The notes: generated by a model from the letters alone, not told the origin. Counted from the first letter of the stretch, positions 7,964 through 16,359 are shown. The stretch: 64,000 bases of DNA from Streptomyces indicus (GCF_900100315.1 NZ_FNFF01000006.1:340777-404776), one strand, 5' to 3'. Program-made: numbers and translations.

Positions 7964-8653
7964 ATGAGGCTGTTGCTCGTCGAGGACGACGACCACGTCG
8001 CCGCGGCGCTGTCCGCCGTGCTCGCCCGCCACGGCTTCGACGTGACCCACGCCCGCAACGGCGAGGAGGCGCTGCGCGCCCTGCTGCCCACGGACAGACC
8101 GCCCTTCGGGGTGGTCCTGCTCGACCTCGGCCTCCCCGACCAGGACGGCTACGAGGTCTGCGGGAAGATCCGCAAGCGCAGCGCGACCCCGGTGATCATG
8201 GTGACGGCCCGTGGCGACATAAGGAGCCGCATCCACGGCCTCAACCTCGGCGCGGACGACTATGTCGTGAAGCCGTACGACACCGGGGAGTTGCTCGCCC
8301 GGATCCACGCGGTGAGCCGGCGCACCAACCAGGAGGACTCGACCGGTCCGATCGAGACCCGCATCACGCTCGGCGACGTCCACGTGGAGCTGCCGACGCG
8401 CACGGTCACGGTCCTGGGCGAGGCGGTGCAGCTGACCCGCAAGGAGTTCGACCTGCTCGCGCTGCTCGCGCAGCGCCCCGGTGTGGTCTTCCGCCGGGAG
8501 CAGATCATCAGCGAGGTCTGGCAGACCAGCTGGGAGGGCACGGGCCGCACCCTGGAGGTGCATGTGGCCTCGCTGCGCTCGAAGCTGCGGATGCCCTCGC
8601 TGATCGAGACGGTGCGCGGCGTCGGGTACCGGCTCGTCGCCCCCGCCGCGTAG
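7964..8653 (+). CDS. gluR: glutamate-sensing response regulator GluR
   Basis: OmpR/PhoB-family response regulator of 229 residues. The receiver domain has the acidic pair in LLVEDDDHV, the phosphoacceptor Asp in VVLLDLGLPDQDGYE (near residue 56) and the Lys in DDYVVKPY. The winged-helix DNA-binding domain (about residues 130-228) contains VQLTRKEFDLLALLAQRPG and ends RGVGYRLVAPAA. The ATG at 7964 follows AGGAGG by 8 nt. It lies 9 nt before gluK and is divergent from gluABCD. By homology with the S. coelicolor pair it senses glutamate through GluK and regulates the transporter operon. Confidence 0.92.
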   Translation: MRLLLVEDDDHVAAALSAVLARHGFDVTHARNGEEALRALLPTDRPPFGVVLLDLGLPDQDGYEVCGKIRKRSATPVIMVTARGDIRSRIHGLNLGADDYVVKPYDTGELLARIHAVSRRTNQEDSTGPIETRITLGDVHVELPTRTVTVLGEAVQLTRKEFDLLALLAQRPGVVFRREQIISEVWQTSWEGTGRTLEVHVASLRSKLRMPSLIETVRGVGYRLVAPAA

Positions 8654-8662
8654 GACCGGTTC

Positions 8663-10063
8663 GTGCGTACGCGTCTGCTGCCGCTGCTCATCGTGCTCAT
8701 GGCGGCGATCCTGCTCGCCCTGGGGTTCCCGCTCGCGGTGAGCCTCGCGGCGGCACAGCAGCAGAAAGTGGTCGTGGACCGGATCGAGGACGCCACCCGC
8801 TTCGCCGGACTCGCCCAGTTCGTCACGGAACGCTCACCGGAGTCCGGTGTGCAGGGCGAGCGCCAGAAGACCCTGGAGCGCGACCTCAGGCGTTACCACG
8901 AGGTCTACGGGATTCGGGCCGGCGTGTTCTACCGCGACCACGACGTCATGGCCCGGTCGAACGACTGGAACGTGCCCGGTCAGGGCGAGGGCCGTGAGGC
9001 CTTCGAGGACGCGCTCTACAGCCACAGCAACCAGGACCCCGAGCAGATCTGGCCCTGGCAGGACCGCCGCCTGTACGTCGCCGCCCCGGTCGTGCGCGAC
9101 GGTGACGTGATCGCCGTGGTCCTCACCGACTCCCCCACCGGCAAGATGCGTTCGGAGATCCTGCGCGGCTGGCTGCTCATCGCGGTCGGCGAGGCGGCGG
9201 CGATGTTCCTGGCGATCGGCGCGGCCCTGCGCCTGACGGGCTGGGTGCTGCGCCCCGTACGGGAACTCGACGCGACCACCCACGACATCGCCACGGGCCG
9301 CCTCAAGTCACGGGTCGCCGTGGCCGGCGGGCCGCCCGAACTGCGGCGCCTCGCACGCTCGTTCAACGAGATGGCGGACAACGTCGAGGACGTGCTCGAA
9401 CAGCAGCGCGCGTTCGTCGCGGACGCCTCGCACCAGCTCCGCAACCCGCTGTCCGCGCTCCTGCTGCGCATCGAGCTGCTCGCGCTCGAACTCCCGGAGG
9501 GCAACGAGGAGATCGCCTCCGTACGGACGGAGGGCAAGCGGCTCGCCCAGGTCCTCGACGACCTGCTCGACCTCGCCCTGGCCGAGCACGCGGGCGCGGA
9601 GCCCGCCCTGACGGACATCGGCGACCTGGTCGCGGAACGGGTCGCGGCCTGGGGTCCGCTGGCCGAGGACAAGGGCGTGGCGCTACGCACCGAGGGGCTG
9701 CGGGCCGCGACGGCCTGGGCGGACCCCGTGACGCTCTCCAGCGCGCTGGACGCGGTGATCGACAACGCCCTGAAGTTCACGCCCGCCGGCGAACAGGTCA
9801 CGGTCACGGTCGCCGCCAACGGCAGCACGACGACGGTCGAGGTCGCGGACGGCGGGCCGGGCCTCACGGACGAGGAGCTGAACCGGATCGGGGACCGCTT
9901 CTGGCGCAGCAACCGCCACCAGAACATCAAGGGCTCGGGCCTCGGCCTCTCGATCACCAAGGCGCTGCTCACGTCGTGCGGCGGTGCCCTCTCGTACGCG
10001 CCGAACGAACCCCACGGCCTGAAGGTGACGGTGACGGTGCCGCGCACCGGGCCGGAGGCCTGA
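8663..10063 (+). CDS. gluK: glutamate-sensing histidine kinase GluK
   Basis: Membrane sensor kinase of 466 residues: an N-terminal helix (LLPLLIVLMAAILLALGF), an extracytoplasmic sensor of about 130 residues, and a second helix near residues 165-190. A HAMP domain follows (LRPVRELDATTHDIATGRL), then the HisKA box VADASHQLRNPL and an HATPase domain with DNALKFT and GSGLGLSI. It starts at GTG 8663, immediately downstream of gluR. Its 3' end faces the orphan TAXI-type binding-protein gene, which could be an accessory sensor, though nothing in the sequence proves that. Confidence 0.92.
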   Translation: MRTRLLPLLIVLMAAILLALGFPLAVSLAAAQQQKVVVDRIEDATRFAGLAQFVTERSPESGVQGERQKTLERDLRRYHEVYGIRAGVFYRDHDVMARSNDWNVPGQGEGREAFEDALYSHSNQDPEQIWPWQDRRLYVAAPVVRDGDVIAVVLTDSPTGKMRSEILRGWLLIAVGEAAAMFLAIGAALRLTGWVLRPVRELDATTHDIATGRLKSRVAVAGGPPELRRLARSFNEMADNVEDVLEQQRAFVADASHQLRNPLSALLLRIELLALELPEGNEEIASVRTEGKRLAQVLDDLLDLALAEHAGAEPALTDIGDLVAERVAAWGPLAEDKGVALRTEGLRAATAWADPVTLSSALDAVIDNALKFTPAGEQVTVTVAANGSTTTVEVADGGPGLTDEELNRIGDRFWRSNRHQNIKGSGLGLSITKALLTSCGGALSYAPNEPHGLKVTVTVPRTGPEA

Positions 10064-10106
10064 GACGTACAGGACACGTACGGGAGACGTACGGGTGCCG
10101 AGCCGG

Positions 10107-10157
10107 GCTCAGGGCTTCACTGAGCTCAGGGCTGTACGGAGCTCAGGGCTTCACGGA
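10107..10157. repeat. three tandem 17-bp repeats at the end of the TAXI gene
   Basis: Units GCTCAGGGCTTCACTGA (10107-10123), GCTCAGGGCTGTACGGA (10124-10140) and GCTCAGGGCTTCACGGA (10141-10157) follow each other without gaps. The third contains the last codons and stop of the leftward gene at 10143, so the array looks like duplication of that 3' end. Confidence 0.85.
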
Positions 10158-11135
10158 GCGGTAGTACCTGCGCGCCCCGTCGTGCAGCGCGAGCGGATCC
10201 GTGTACAACGCCGTGCGCAGGTCCACGACTTGGGCCGCGTGCACCGAGCTGCCGATGCCGTCCCGGTGGTCTATGACGACCCGGGTCAGCCACTCCGTGA
10301 GGCTGTCGTCCGTGCGGTCGGTCGTGACCAGCAGGTTCGCCACGGCGATCGTCTCGACCGGACCGTGCTGGGCGGCCGGGTAGGCGTCGGCGGGCATCAC
10401 CGAGGCCCGGTAGTAGTCCGAGGGGCCGCCGCGCGCGTGCAGGGCGCCGACGACGTCGCCGAGCGGCACCAGGCGGATGCCCGTCCGCTCGGACAGTTCC
10501 TTGACGAACGGCGTGGTCAGGCCCCCCGACCAGAAGAACGCGTCGACGTCGCCCTTCTCCAGCAGGTCGTCCCCTTCCTGCGAGGCGACCTCGAAGGGCT
10601 CGATGTCCTTGTCGGGGTCGAGTCCCGCGGCTTCCAGGACGCGGTCCGCGATGATCCGTACGCCGGAGCCCTCGGGTCCGACCACGACCCGCTTGCCCTT
10701 CAGGTCGGAGGCCTTGTCGATCCCCGACCCGGCCGCGACGACGAGATGGACGTAGTCGTCGTAGAGCCGTGCGCAGCCGCGCAGCCGGTCCGCGCCCGGC
10801 CGGCCGCTCAGCTTGTACTGCTCCACCGCGTCGGCCGCCGCGATGGTGAAGTCGGCCCGGCCGGCCGCCACGCGCTCGACGTTCTCCTTGGAGCCCTTGC
10901 TGGTGCGCAGGTCGATGTCCAGGTCGGGCAGGTCGTCGGCGGCCGCCCGCTGGAGCAGGTTGCCGTAGTCCTCGTAGACGCCGCCGCGCCCGCCCGTGCT
11001 GAAGACGATCCGCCCGCCGGGCCTGTCCTCGCCGAAGGGCACGAGCCACCACAGCAGGAGCCCGAACACCACGAGGCCGGCGGCCGCCCCCTGAAGGGCG
11101 CGGCGCCTGCTGATGCGCGGGAGTGTGCGTGGCAT
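10143..11135 (-). CDS. TAXI-family TRAP-type solute-binding protein (orphan)
   Basis: A 330-residue exported binding protein. A twin-arginine-like start (ISRRRALQGAA) and hydrophobic segment (LVVFGLLLWWLV) precede the TAXI signature region FSTGGRGGVYEDYGNLL. Also present are SKGSKENVERVAAGRADFTIAAADA and the KGKRVVVGPEGSG loop. TAXI proteins normally feed TRAP permeases, but no DctQM-like gene is nearby. It is convergent with gluK, and some TAXI proteins are thought to bind glutamate or related acids. A role as a ligand-binding partner of GluK is an inference from position only. The C-terminus lies in a 17-bp tandem array. Confidence 0.85.
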   Translation of the reverse strand: MPRTLPRISRRRALQGAAAGLVVFGLLLWWLVPFGEDRPGGRIVFSTGGRGGVYEDYGNLLQRAAADDLPDLDIDLRTSKGSKENVERVAAGRADFTIAAADAVEQYKLSGRPGADRLRGCARLYDDYVHLVVAAGSGIDKASDLKGKRVVVGPEGSGVRIIADRVLEAAGLDPDKDIEPFEVASQEGDDLLEKGDVDAFFWSGGLTTPFVKELSERTGIRLVPLGDVVGALHARGGPSDYYRASVMPADAYPAAQHGPVETIAVANLLVTTDRTDDSLTEWLTRVVIDHRDGIGSSVHAAQVVDLRTALYTDPLALHDGARRYYRSVKP

Positions 11136-11368
11136 GGGCGCGATCCTGCCAGGTCACGCGCTGTGAGCACCAGGGCCGATGTCACACCGGGCAGGCCCGG
11201 CCGCGTACACGAGCGGGGCGCCGAAGGGAAGCGTTCCGCGCCCCCGCGGGCGGCAGCTTGACTAGGAAGGCATGCAGTCGGTTGCATACGTTCTGTGATC
11301 GTGCACCCTGCGCCAACTGCCCTGTCTTGTACGTCGCACAGCACCCGCACGGCAGGAGGCGCCGCACC

Positions 11369-13054
11369 GTGGACCCGGTGATCATCGTCGGTGCCGGGCC
11401 CGTGGGCCTGACGTCGGCCCTGGCCCTGGCCCGGCACGGAGTTCCGTGCGTCGTCCTGGACGAGGGCCCGGGCAAGGACGAGCAGCGCCCCGCCCGCACC
11501 GTGGTCCTGCGCCCGGACACGGCCGCCCTCACCGAACGGCTGACGGGGATCACGCTCAGCGACGACCGGTGGACCGGATGGCGTTCGCTGCGCCGCAAGC
11601 AGGAGCTGCGGCATGTCGCCTTCGACGAGTCCGCGCCCGGCCCGGTGCACCTGGCCCAGCACACCCTCACCGGCGCGCTGCGCGCCGCCGTCGAGGAGGA
11701 GCGCCTGGTCAGGGTGGCCACCGACAGCCGGCTCGACTCGATCGAGCAGGACGCCGGCGGGGTCACCGCGCACACCCGCGGCCCCAAGGGCACGTGGTGG
11801 CGCGGCAGTTATCTGATCGGCTGCGACGGTCCGCGTTCCACCGTGCGCAAGCTGCTCGACATCCGCTTCCCGGGCCGTACGGCAGTGGAACGGCACGCGG
11901 TCGCTGCCCTGCGCGCCGAACTGCCCTGGCCCGGCGAGGCCTTGCTGCACCGGATGGCCCCGTGGCGCGGCGCCCCGGCCGAGATCACGGCACGCCCGCT
12001 GCCGGACGGGGTCTGGCGCCTCGACTGGCTGCTGCCCGCCCGCAGCGAACTGGTCACACCGGAACGCCTGGTGACGCTCGTACGGGACACCTTGGCGGGC
12101 TGGTGCGGTACGACACCTCCGTACGAGCTGCTCGACACCGGCGTGCACACCGTGCACCACCGCCTGGCGCGGCGCTGGCGCGCGGGCCGCTGCTTCCTCG
12201 CCGGAGACGCGGCGCATCTGCTGGGCGCGCTCGGTACGCAGGGGGTGGACGAGGGACTGCGGGACGCGGACAACCTCGCCTGGAAGCTGGCCCTGTGCCG
12301 TGACCACGGCGAGTCCGAGCTGCTGCTCGACAGCTACCAGGCCGAGCGGCGCACGGCGGTCGCGGCCCGGCTGCGCGCCGCGGACCAGGCGCTGCCGATA
12401 CTGCGCGGCGGCGGTGGGCTCAGGGCGTACGTGCCGGGGACGGCGCGCGGGCACGACGCGCTGCTCACGGACGGGCACCTCGGGCGCGGACCGCTGGGCT
12501 CGCTGCCCTCCTACGACCGCTCCCCGCTCGCACCCGAGGAACCCTCCGACTCCCAGGTGTCCGTGGGCACGGAGCCGGGGGCGCCGGTCGCGGACGTGCC
12601 GGTGACCGCGCCGGACGGTTCCCTGGCCGCGCTGCGGGACCGGCTGGGGCGCGGCCGGATGCTGGTCGTCCTGGTCGCGCCCGGCACCGGGGTGTGGGAC
12701 CGGCGGCACTGGCTGACCGCGGGGGTCATGCCGCGGCTCGCGGCCGCGGTCACGGCGCTGCCGGCGCCGGCCGAACTGCTCGTCGCGGAGGGCTATCCCG
12801 GCGCGGTCGCGCACACCGTGCTGCTCGTCCGCCCGGACGGACATCTGGTGACGGCGCTCAGTGGCGTACGTCCCGCCGAGTTGTACGCAGCGGCGGACGC
12901 GGCGCGCGGCGGCAAGCCCGCCCCGCCTTCGGGTGCGCGGCGCGCGGCGGAGGGTGCGGTGGGCGCGGAGGGTGCGGAGGCTTTGACCGCGGACGAGCGG
13001 GGCGGGTCCGCGGCCGATGCGCACCCGGCCGTCCGCGCTGCGGACGGCGATTGA
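11369..13054 (+). CDS. FAD-dependent (class A) monooxygenase
   Basis: The 561-residue flavoprotein is related to aromatic hydroxylases of the UbiH/PheA/TetX group. It has the FAD dinucleotide fold VIIVGAGPVGLTSALALARHG at residues 4-24, the DG motif in LIGCDGPRSTVRKLL and the second FAD motif CFLAGDAAHLLGALGTQGVDEGL. A C-terminal thioredoxin-like segment around residues 410-540 reads MLVVLVAPGTGVWDR, followed by an Ala/Glu-rich tail. The GTG at 11369 has AGGAGG 9 nt upstream (11354-11359). It is divergent from the TAXI gene and ends just before the cysteine-dioxygenase leader. The substrate is unknown. Confidence 0.85.
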   Translation: MDPVIIVGAGPVGLTSALALARHGVPCVVLDEGPGKDEQRPARTVVLRPDTAALTERLTGITLSDDRWTGWRSLRRKQELRHVAFDESAPGPVHLAQHTLTGALRAAVEEERLVRVATDSRLDSIEQDAGGVTAHTRGPKGTWWRGSYLIGCDGPRSTVRKLLDIRFPGRTAVERHAVAALRAELPWPGEALLHRMAPWRGAPAEITARPLPDGVWRLDWLLPARSELVTPERLVTLVRDTLAGWCGTTPPYELLDTGVHTVHHRLARRWRAGRCFLAGDAAHLLGALGTQGVDEGLRDADNLAWKLALCRDHGESELLLDSYQAERRTAVAARLRAADQALPILRGGGGLRAYVPGTARGHDALLTDGHLGRGPLGSLPSYDRSPLAPEEPSDSQVSVGTEPGAPVADVPVTAPDGSLAALRDRLGRGRMLVVLVAPGTGVWDRRHWLTAGVMPRLAAAVTALPAPAELLVAEGYPGAVAHTVLLVRPDGHLVTALSGVRPAELYAAADAARGGKPAPPSGARRAAEGAVGAEGAEALTADERGGSAADAHPAVRAADGD

Positions 13055-13069
13055 CCCTCCGCCGGAGCC

Positions 13070-13171
13070 ATGGTGTACTCCGGCCATGACGGAACGTGGT
13101 CTGCAACCTGGCGGAGGGTCCATCTGGACCTGGTCCGCTATGCAGGCTGCGTCTGTACCGGAACCTGCTGA
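13070..13171 (+). CDS. Cys-rich regulatory leader peptide (33 aa)
   Basis: A short ORF starting at ATG 13070 encodes 33 residues. The middle, RRVHLDLVRYAG, matches the R-x-H-V/L-D-L-x-R core of the actinobacterial family annotated as putative leader peptide. It ends C-V-C-T-G-T-C-stop, with Cys codons at 13148, 13154 and 13166. It lies 74 nt upstream of the cysteine dioxygenase start, over self-complementary RNA. Ribosome progress over the Cys codons would report Cys-tRNA supply, as in the polycysteine attenuators of mycobacteria. The switching role is inferred; an overlapping frame starting at 13086 lacks this motif. Confidence 0.7.
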   Translation: MVYSGHDGTWSATWRRVHLDLVRYAGCVCTGTC

Positions 13172-13243
13172 TTCGCCTCTTCCCCGCGCGCCCCGCCTGA
13201 AGGCGGTGTCGGCGCGCACCCTCGCGAACCTTCAGGACGGTAC
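13155..13243 (+). promoter_or_regulatory. candidate cysteine-responsive attenuator / RBS switch
   Basis: Three competing pairings are visible. A: GCGCGCC-CCGCC (13186-13197) with GGCGG-tgtc-GGCGCGC (13202-13217), loop TGAA. B: CCTGAAGG (13196-13203) with CCTTCAGG (13229-13236); its right arm covers most of the Shine-Dalgarno AGGA (13234-13237) of the dioxygenase. C: GTACCG..CCTG inside the leader's Cys codons (13155-13167) with CAGG-a-CGGTAC (13233-13243), also masking the Shine-Dalgarno. A and B share 13196-13203, so they exclude each other. Folding and function are untested. Confidence 0.55.
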
Positions 13244-13245
13244 CC

Positions 13246-13833
13246 GTGTCTGCACCCGCACCCACACCTGCCTCTGCTCAGGCGGCCCCTGCCTCTCCTC
13301 AGGCAGCCCCTGCCACCGACGCCGAACCCGAGACCGCCCCGGCACCGACCGCGGCCCAACTGCTCGACTTCGTCACGCGCAGCGCCGCCGACGCCGAGCT
13401 GATCGCCTCGCTCCCGCTCGACCCCGAGGGCCGCACCTGGCTGCGGCTCGAAGGCCCCGGCGGCAGCGAGGCCTGGCTGATCGGCTGGCCGCCCGGCACC
13501 GGCACCGGCTGGCACGACCATGCCGAGTCGATCGGCGCCTTCGCCACGGCGGCGGGCACGCTCAAGGAGAACTCCCTCGCGGCCCGCATCCCCACCTCCG
13601 CCTGGAAGTCCCTGGAACTGGCCGAAGACCTCGACAGGGAACGGGTGTTGGCGGCGGGCGAGGGCCGCGCCTTCGGGCAGCACCACGTCCACGAGGTGCT
13701 CAACGAGTCCACCGCGCAGCACGCCGTCTCGGTGCACGCCTACTACCCGCCGCTCCCGCTGATCCGCCGCTACAGCCGCACCGGGCCGGTGCTGCGCCTG
13801 GAGGACGTCGAGCAGCCGGAGGACTGGCAGTGA
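13246..13833 (+). CDS. cysteine dioxygenase family protein
   Basis: Cysteine dioxygenases oxidise L-cysteine to cysteine sulfinate with a ferrous iron held by three histidines. The 195-residue protein has an Ala/Pro-rich N-terminus of about 40 residues, then the cupin fold with WHDHAESIGAF (first two His) and the later His in FGQHHVHEVLNES. PLPLIRRYSRTGP lies near the end. It starts at GTG 13246 with AGGA 8 nt upstream, masked in candidate hairpins B and C. Its stop overlaps the rhodanese start (GTGA). The Cys-rich leader upstream fits control by cysteine level. Confidence 0.88.
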   Translation: MSAPAPTPASAQAAPASPQAAPATDAEPETAPAPTAAQLLDFVTRSAADAELIASLPLDPEGRTWLRLEGPGGSEAWLIGWPPGTGTGWHDHAESIGAFATAAGTLKENSLAARIPTSAWKSLELAEDLDRERVLAAGEGRAFGQHHVHEVLNESTAQHAVSVHAYYPPLPLIRRYSRTGPVLRLEDVEQPEDWQ

Positions 13834-14300
13834 GCGCCGGACTGCCGCAGGAGCCCGGCCGCCCGGAGACCCTCGGGCCTGTCTCCATCGACGACCGGCT
13901 GGCCCGCGTGCGCGCGGGACTGGAGCGGATCACGCCGCAGGAGGCCTACGAGGGTTTCCGGGCGGGCGAGTTGCTGCTCGTGGACACCCGCTACGCGGAG
14001 CTGCGCGAGCGCGACGGCCTGGTCCCCGGCGCCCTGGTGATCGAGCGCAACGAACTCGAATGGCGCCTCGACCCCCAGGGCTCGCACCGTGCCGAGGCCG
14101 TCACCGGCCACGACCAGCGCCTTGTGATCTTCTGCAACGAGGGCTACGCCTCCAGCCTCGCCGTCCACTCCCTGCTCCACCTGGGCCTGCACCGGGCCGC
14201 CGATCTGATCGGCGGCTTCCAGGCATGGCGTGCGGCGGGCCTCCCGGTGGTCGACGCGTCCACGGTCCCCGATCCGGTGACGAAACCGATCGGGCACTAG
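13830..14300 (+). CDS. rhodanese-like sulfurtransferase
   Basis: Rhodaneses move sulfane sulfur through a catalytic cysteine persulfide. The 156-residue protein has a single rhodanese domain: ITPQEAYEGFRAGELLLVDTR, PGALVIERNELEWRL, then the active-site loop VIFCNEGYASSLA with its Cys, and LIGGFQAWRAAGLPVV at the end. The GTG start overlaps the dioxygenase stop by 4 nt, so the two are translationally coupled. Together they look like a two-enzyme unit disposing of excess cysteine and handling the resulting sulfur, controlled by the leader at 13070. The target of the sulfur is not shown. Confidence 0.9.
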   Translation: MSAGLPQEPGRPETLGPVSIDDRLARVRAGLERITPQEAYEGFRAGELLLVDTRYAELRERDGLVPGALVIERNELEWRLDPQGSHRAEAVTGHDQRLVIFCNEGYASSLAVHSLLHLGLHRAADLIGGFQAWRAAGLPVVDASTVPDPVTKPIGH

Positions 14301-14369
14301 GTCCGGCCCGTGCTCGGACACGGGCCGACCGCCCCGGGTTGGGCCGGGACCGGGGGCCGGCCCCGCCCG

Positions 14370-15182
14370 TCAGAACGCCCCGAACCCCAACTCGTCCACG
14401 TCCTCCCCCTCTTCCTCCAGCGCCCGCCGCACCACCCGCAACGCCATCCCTTCCGGATAGCCCTTGCGGGCGAGCATCCCCGCGAGGCGGCGGATGCGCT
14501 TGTCGCGGTCGAGACCACGGGTCGCGCGCAGCTTGCGGGCGACCAGTTCGCGGGCCGTCTCCTCCTCCTGCTCGGAGTCGAGCTGCCCGACCGCCTCGTC
14601 GATCGTCACGGAGTCGACCCCGCGCGTGCGCAGCTCGCGCGCCAGCGCGCGCCGGGCGAGGCCGCGGCCGTGGTGCCGTGACTCCACCCAGGCGTCGGCG
14701 AACGCCGAGTCATTGATCAGCCCGACCTCTTCGAAGCGGGAAAGGACCTCGTCCGCCACCTCGTCGGGGATCTCCTTCTTGCGCAGGGCATCGGCGAGCT
14801 GCTTGCGGGTGCGCGGGGTGCCGGTGAGCAGCCGCAGGCAGATGTTGCGCGCCCGCTCGGCCGGGTCGGCCTCCCGCTCCGGCGGCCGGCTCTCGGCACC
14901 GGAGCCGGCCCCCCGCCGCCTGCGGCCCTGCGCACGCGGCTCCCCCTCCCCGGCCCTCGACGGAGCGGGGGAACCGCTGTCCTCGTCACCGAACCCGTCG
15001 GGAGACCCGCCCCCGTCCCCGAAGGCCTCCCGGGGCTCGCTCGCGTCCCCGAACCCGCGCCGGCGTCCGCCCCCGCGGCGCCCGCGCCCCCGAGGTTCAG
15101 GCGGCGGCCCGGAGTCGGCGCCGCCCGCTCCCCCGGACCACGCGTCGCCCGACTCCTCGGGCCACTCGGTGCGACGTACCAC
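14370..15182 (-). CDS. recX: RecX regulatory protein
   Basis: RecX binds RecA filaments and restrains recombinase activity. The C-terminal about 160 of 270 residues are the RecX triple-helix repeats (ARNICLRLLTGTPRTRKQLADAL, GLINDSAFADAWVESR, RGLARRALARELRTRGV). The first about 110 residues are a Gly/Arg/Pro/Ser-rich extension, much longer than the E. coli protein and probably disordered. The GTG at 15182 lies 3 nt beyond the recA stop, so the pair is co-transcribed from the recA promoter. A shorter start inside the low-complexity part cannot be excluded. Confidence 0.93.
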   Translation of the reverse strand: MVRRTEWPEESGDAWSGGAGGADSGPPPEPRGRGRRGGGRRRGFGDASEPREAFGDGGGSPDGFGDEDSGSPAPSRAGEGEPRAQGRRRRGAGSGAESRPPEREADPAERARNICLRLLTGTPRTRKQLADALRKKEIPDEVADEVLSRFEEVGLINDSAFADAWVESRHHGRGLARRALARELRTRGVDSVTIDEAVGQLDSEQEEETARELVARKLRATRGLDRDKRIRRLAGMLARKGYPEGMALRVVRRALEEEGEDVDELGFGAF

Positions 15183-15185
15183 GGA

Positions 15186-16316
15186 TCAGCTCTTGGCCGC
15201 CGCGGCCTTGGTCGCCTTGGCCTTGGCCGCCGGGGCGGGGACCGTCTTGGCGGCCGCGTCCTTGTCGGCATCCGCGGCCGGACCGGCGGCGTCCGCGCCG
15301 GGCTCGGCCTCCGGGGCCGGCCGCACACCGACGCCGAGCTTCTCCTTGATCTTCTTCTCGATCTCGTTGGCGAGGTCGGGGTTGTCCTTCAGGAAGTTGC
15401 GCGCATTCTCCTTGCCCTGGCCGAGCTGGTCGCCCTCGTACGTGTACCAGGCGCCGGCCTTGCGCACGAAGCCGTGCTCCACGCCCATGTCGATCAGGCC
15501 GCCCTCGCGGGAGATGCCCTGGCCGTAGAGGATGTCGAACTCGGCCTGCTTGAACGGCGGCGCGACCTTGTTCTTGACGACCTTGCAGCGGGTGCGGTTG
15601 CCCACCGCGTCCGTGCCGTCCTTCAGGGTCTCGATGCGGCGGATGTCGATACGCACCGAGGCGTAGAACTTCAGCGCACGGCCACCGGTCGTGGTCTCCG
15701 GCGAGCCGAACATGACGCCGATCTTCTCGCGGAGCTGGTTGATGAAGATGGCGGTGGTCTTGGACTGGTTGAGCGCCGAGGTGATCTTCCGGAGCGCCTG
15801 CGACATGAGGCGGGCCTGCAGACCCACGTGGCTGTCGCCCATCTCGCCCTCGATCTCCGCGCGCGGCACGAGGGCGGCGACGGAGTCGATGACGATCAGG
15901 TCGAGCGCGCCGGAGCGGACCAGCATGTCGACGATCTCGAGGGCCTGCTCACCGTTGTCCGGCTGGGACAGGATGAGGTTGTCGATGTCGACGCCGAGCT
16001 TCTTCGCGTACTCGGGGTCGAGGGCGTGCTCCGCGTCCACGAACGCGACCTGGCCGCCGGCCTTCTGCGCATTCGCCACCGCGTGCAGGGTCAGCGTGGT
16101 CTTACCGGAGGACTCCGGCCCGTAGATCTCCACGACGCGGCCGCGCGGGAGACCGCCCACGCCGAGGGCCACGTCCAGCGCGGTCGACCCGGTCGGGATG
16201 ACCTCGATGGGCTCCTGCGAACGCTCGCCCATGCGCATCACTGCGCCCTTGCCGAATTGGCGTTCAATCTGTGCGAGCGCGGCGTCGAGCGCCTTCTCGC
16301 GGTCGGTTCCTGCCAT
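15186..16316 (-). CDS. recA: recombinase RecA
   Basis: RecA forms filaments on single-stranded DNA for homologous recombination and for co-protease cleavage of LexA. The 376-residue protein has Walker A in YGPESSGKTTLTLH, Walker B in LDLIVIDSVAALVP, the L2 region FINQLREKIGVMFGSPETTTGG and an Ala/Lys-rich C-terminal tail ending AAAKS. The ATG at 16316 gives MAGTDREKALDAAL, the standard Streptomyces start. recX follows after 3 nt. Upstream lies a near-perfect RecA-independent damage promoter motif (16360-16382). Confidence 0.98.
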   Translation of the reverse strand: MAGTDREKALDAALAQIERQFGKGAVMRMGERSQEPIEVIPTGSTALDVALGVGGLPRGRVVEIYGPESSGKTTLTLHAVANAQKAGGQVAFVDAEHALDPEYAKKLGVDIDNLILSQPDNGEQALEIVDMLVRSGALDLIVIDSVAALVPRAEIEGEMGDSHVGLQARLMSQALRKITSALNQSKTTAIFINQLREKIGVMFGSPETTTGGRALKFYASVRIDIRRIETLKDGTDAVGNRTRCKVVKNKVAPPFKQAEFDILYGQGISREGGLIDMGVEHGFVRKAGAWYTYEGDQLGQGKENARNFLKDNPDLANEIEKKIKEKLGVGVRPAPEAEPGADAAGPAADADKDAAAKTVPAPAAKAKATKAAAAKS

Positions 16317-16359
16317 GGGTTCCACCCGATTTGCTTGAGTCGATCGCTTCACGTCAAAG

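Noticed and set aside
13017..13245. N-terminal extension of a protein in the frame through 13086 (MTERGLQPGG)
   Set aside because: It leads into the wrong frame for the dioxygenase and lacks the leader core; the frame from 13070 has R-x-H-L-D-L-x-R and the Cys end.
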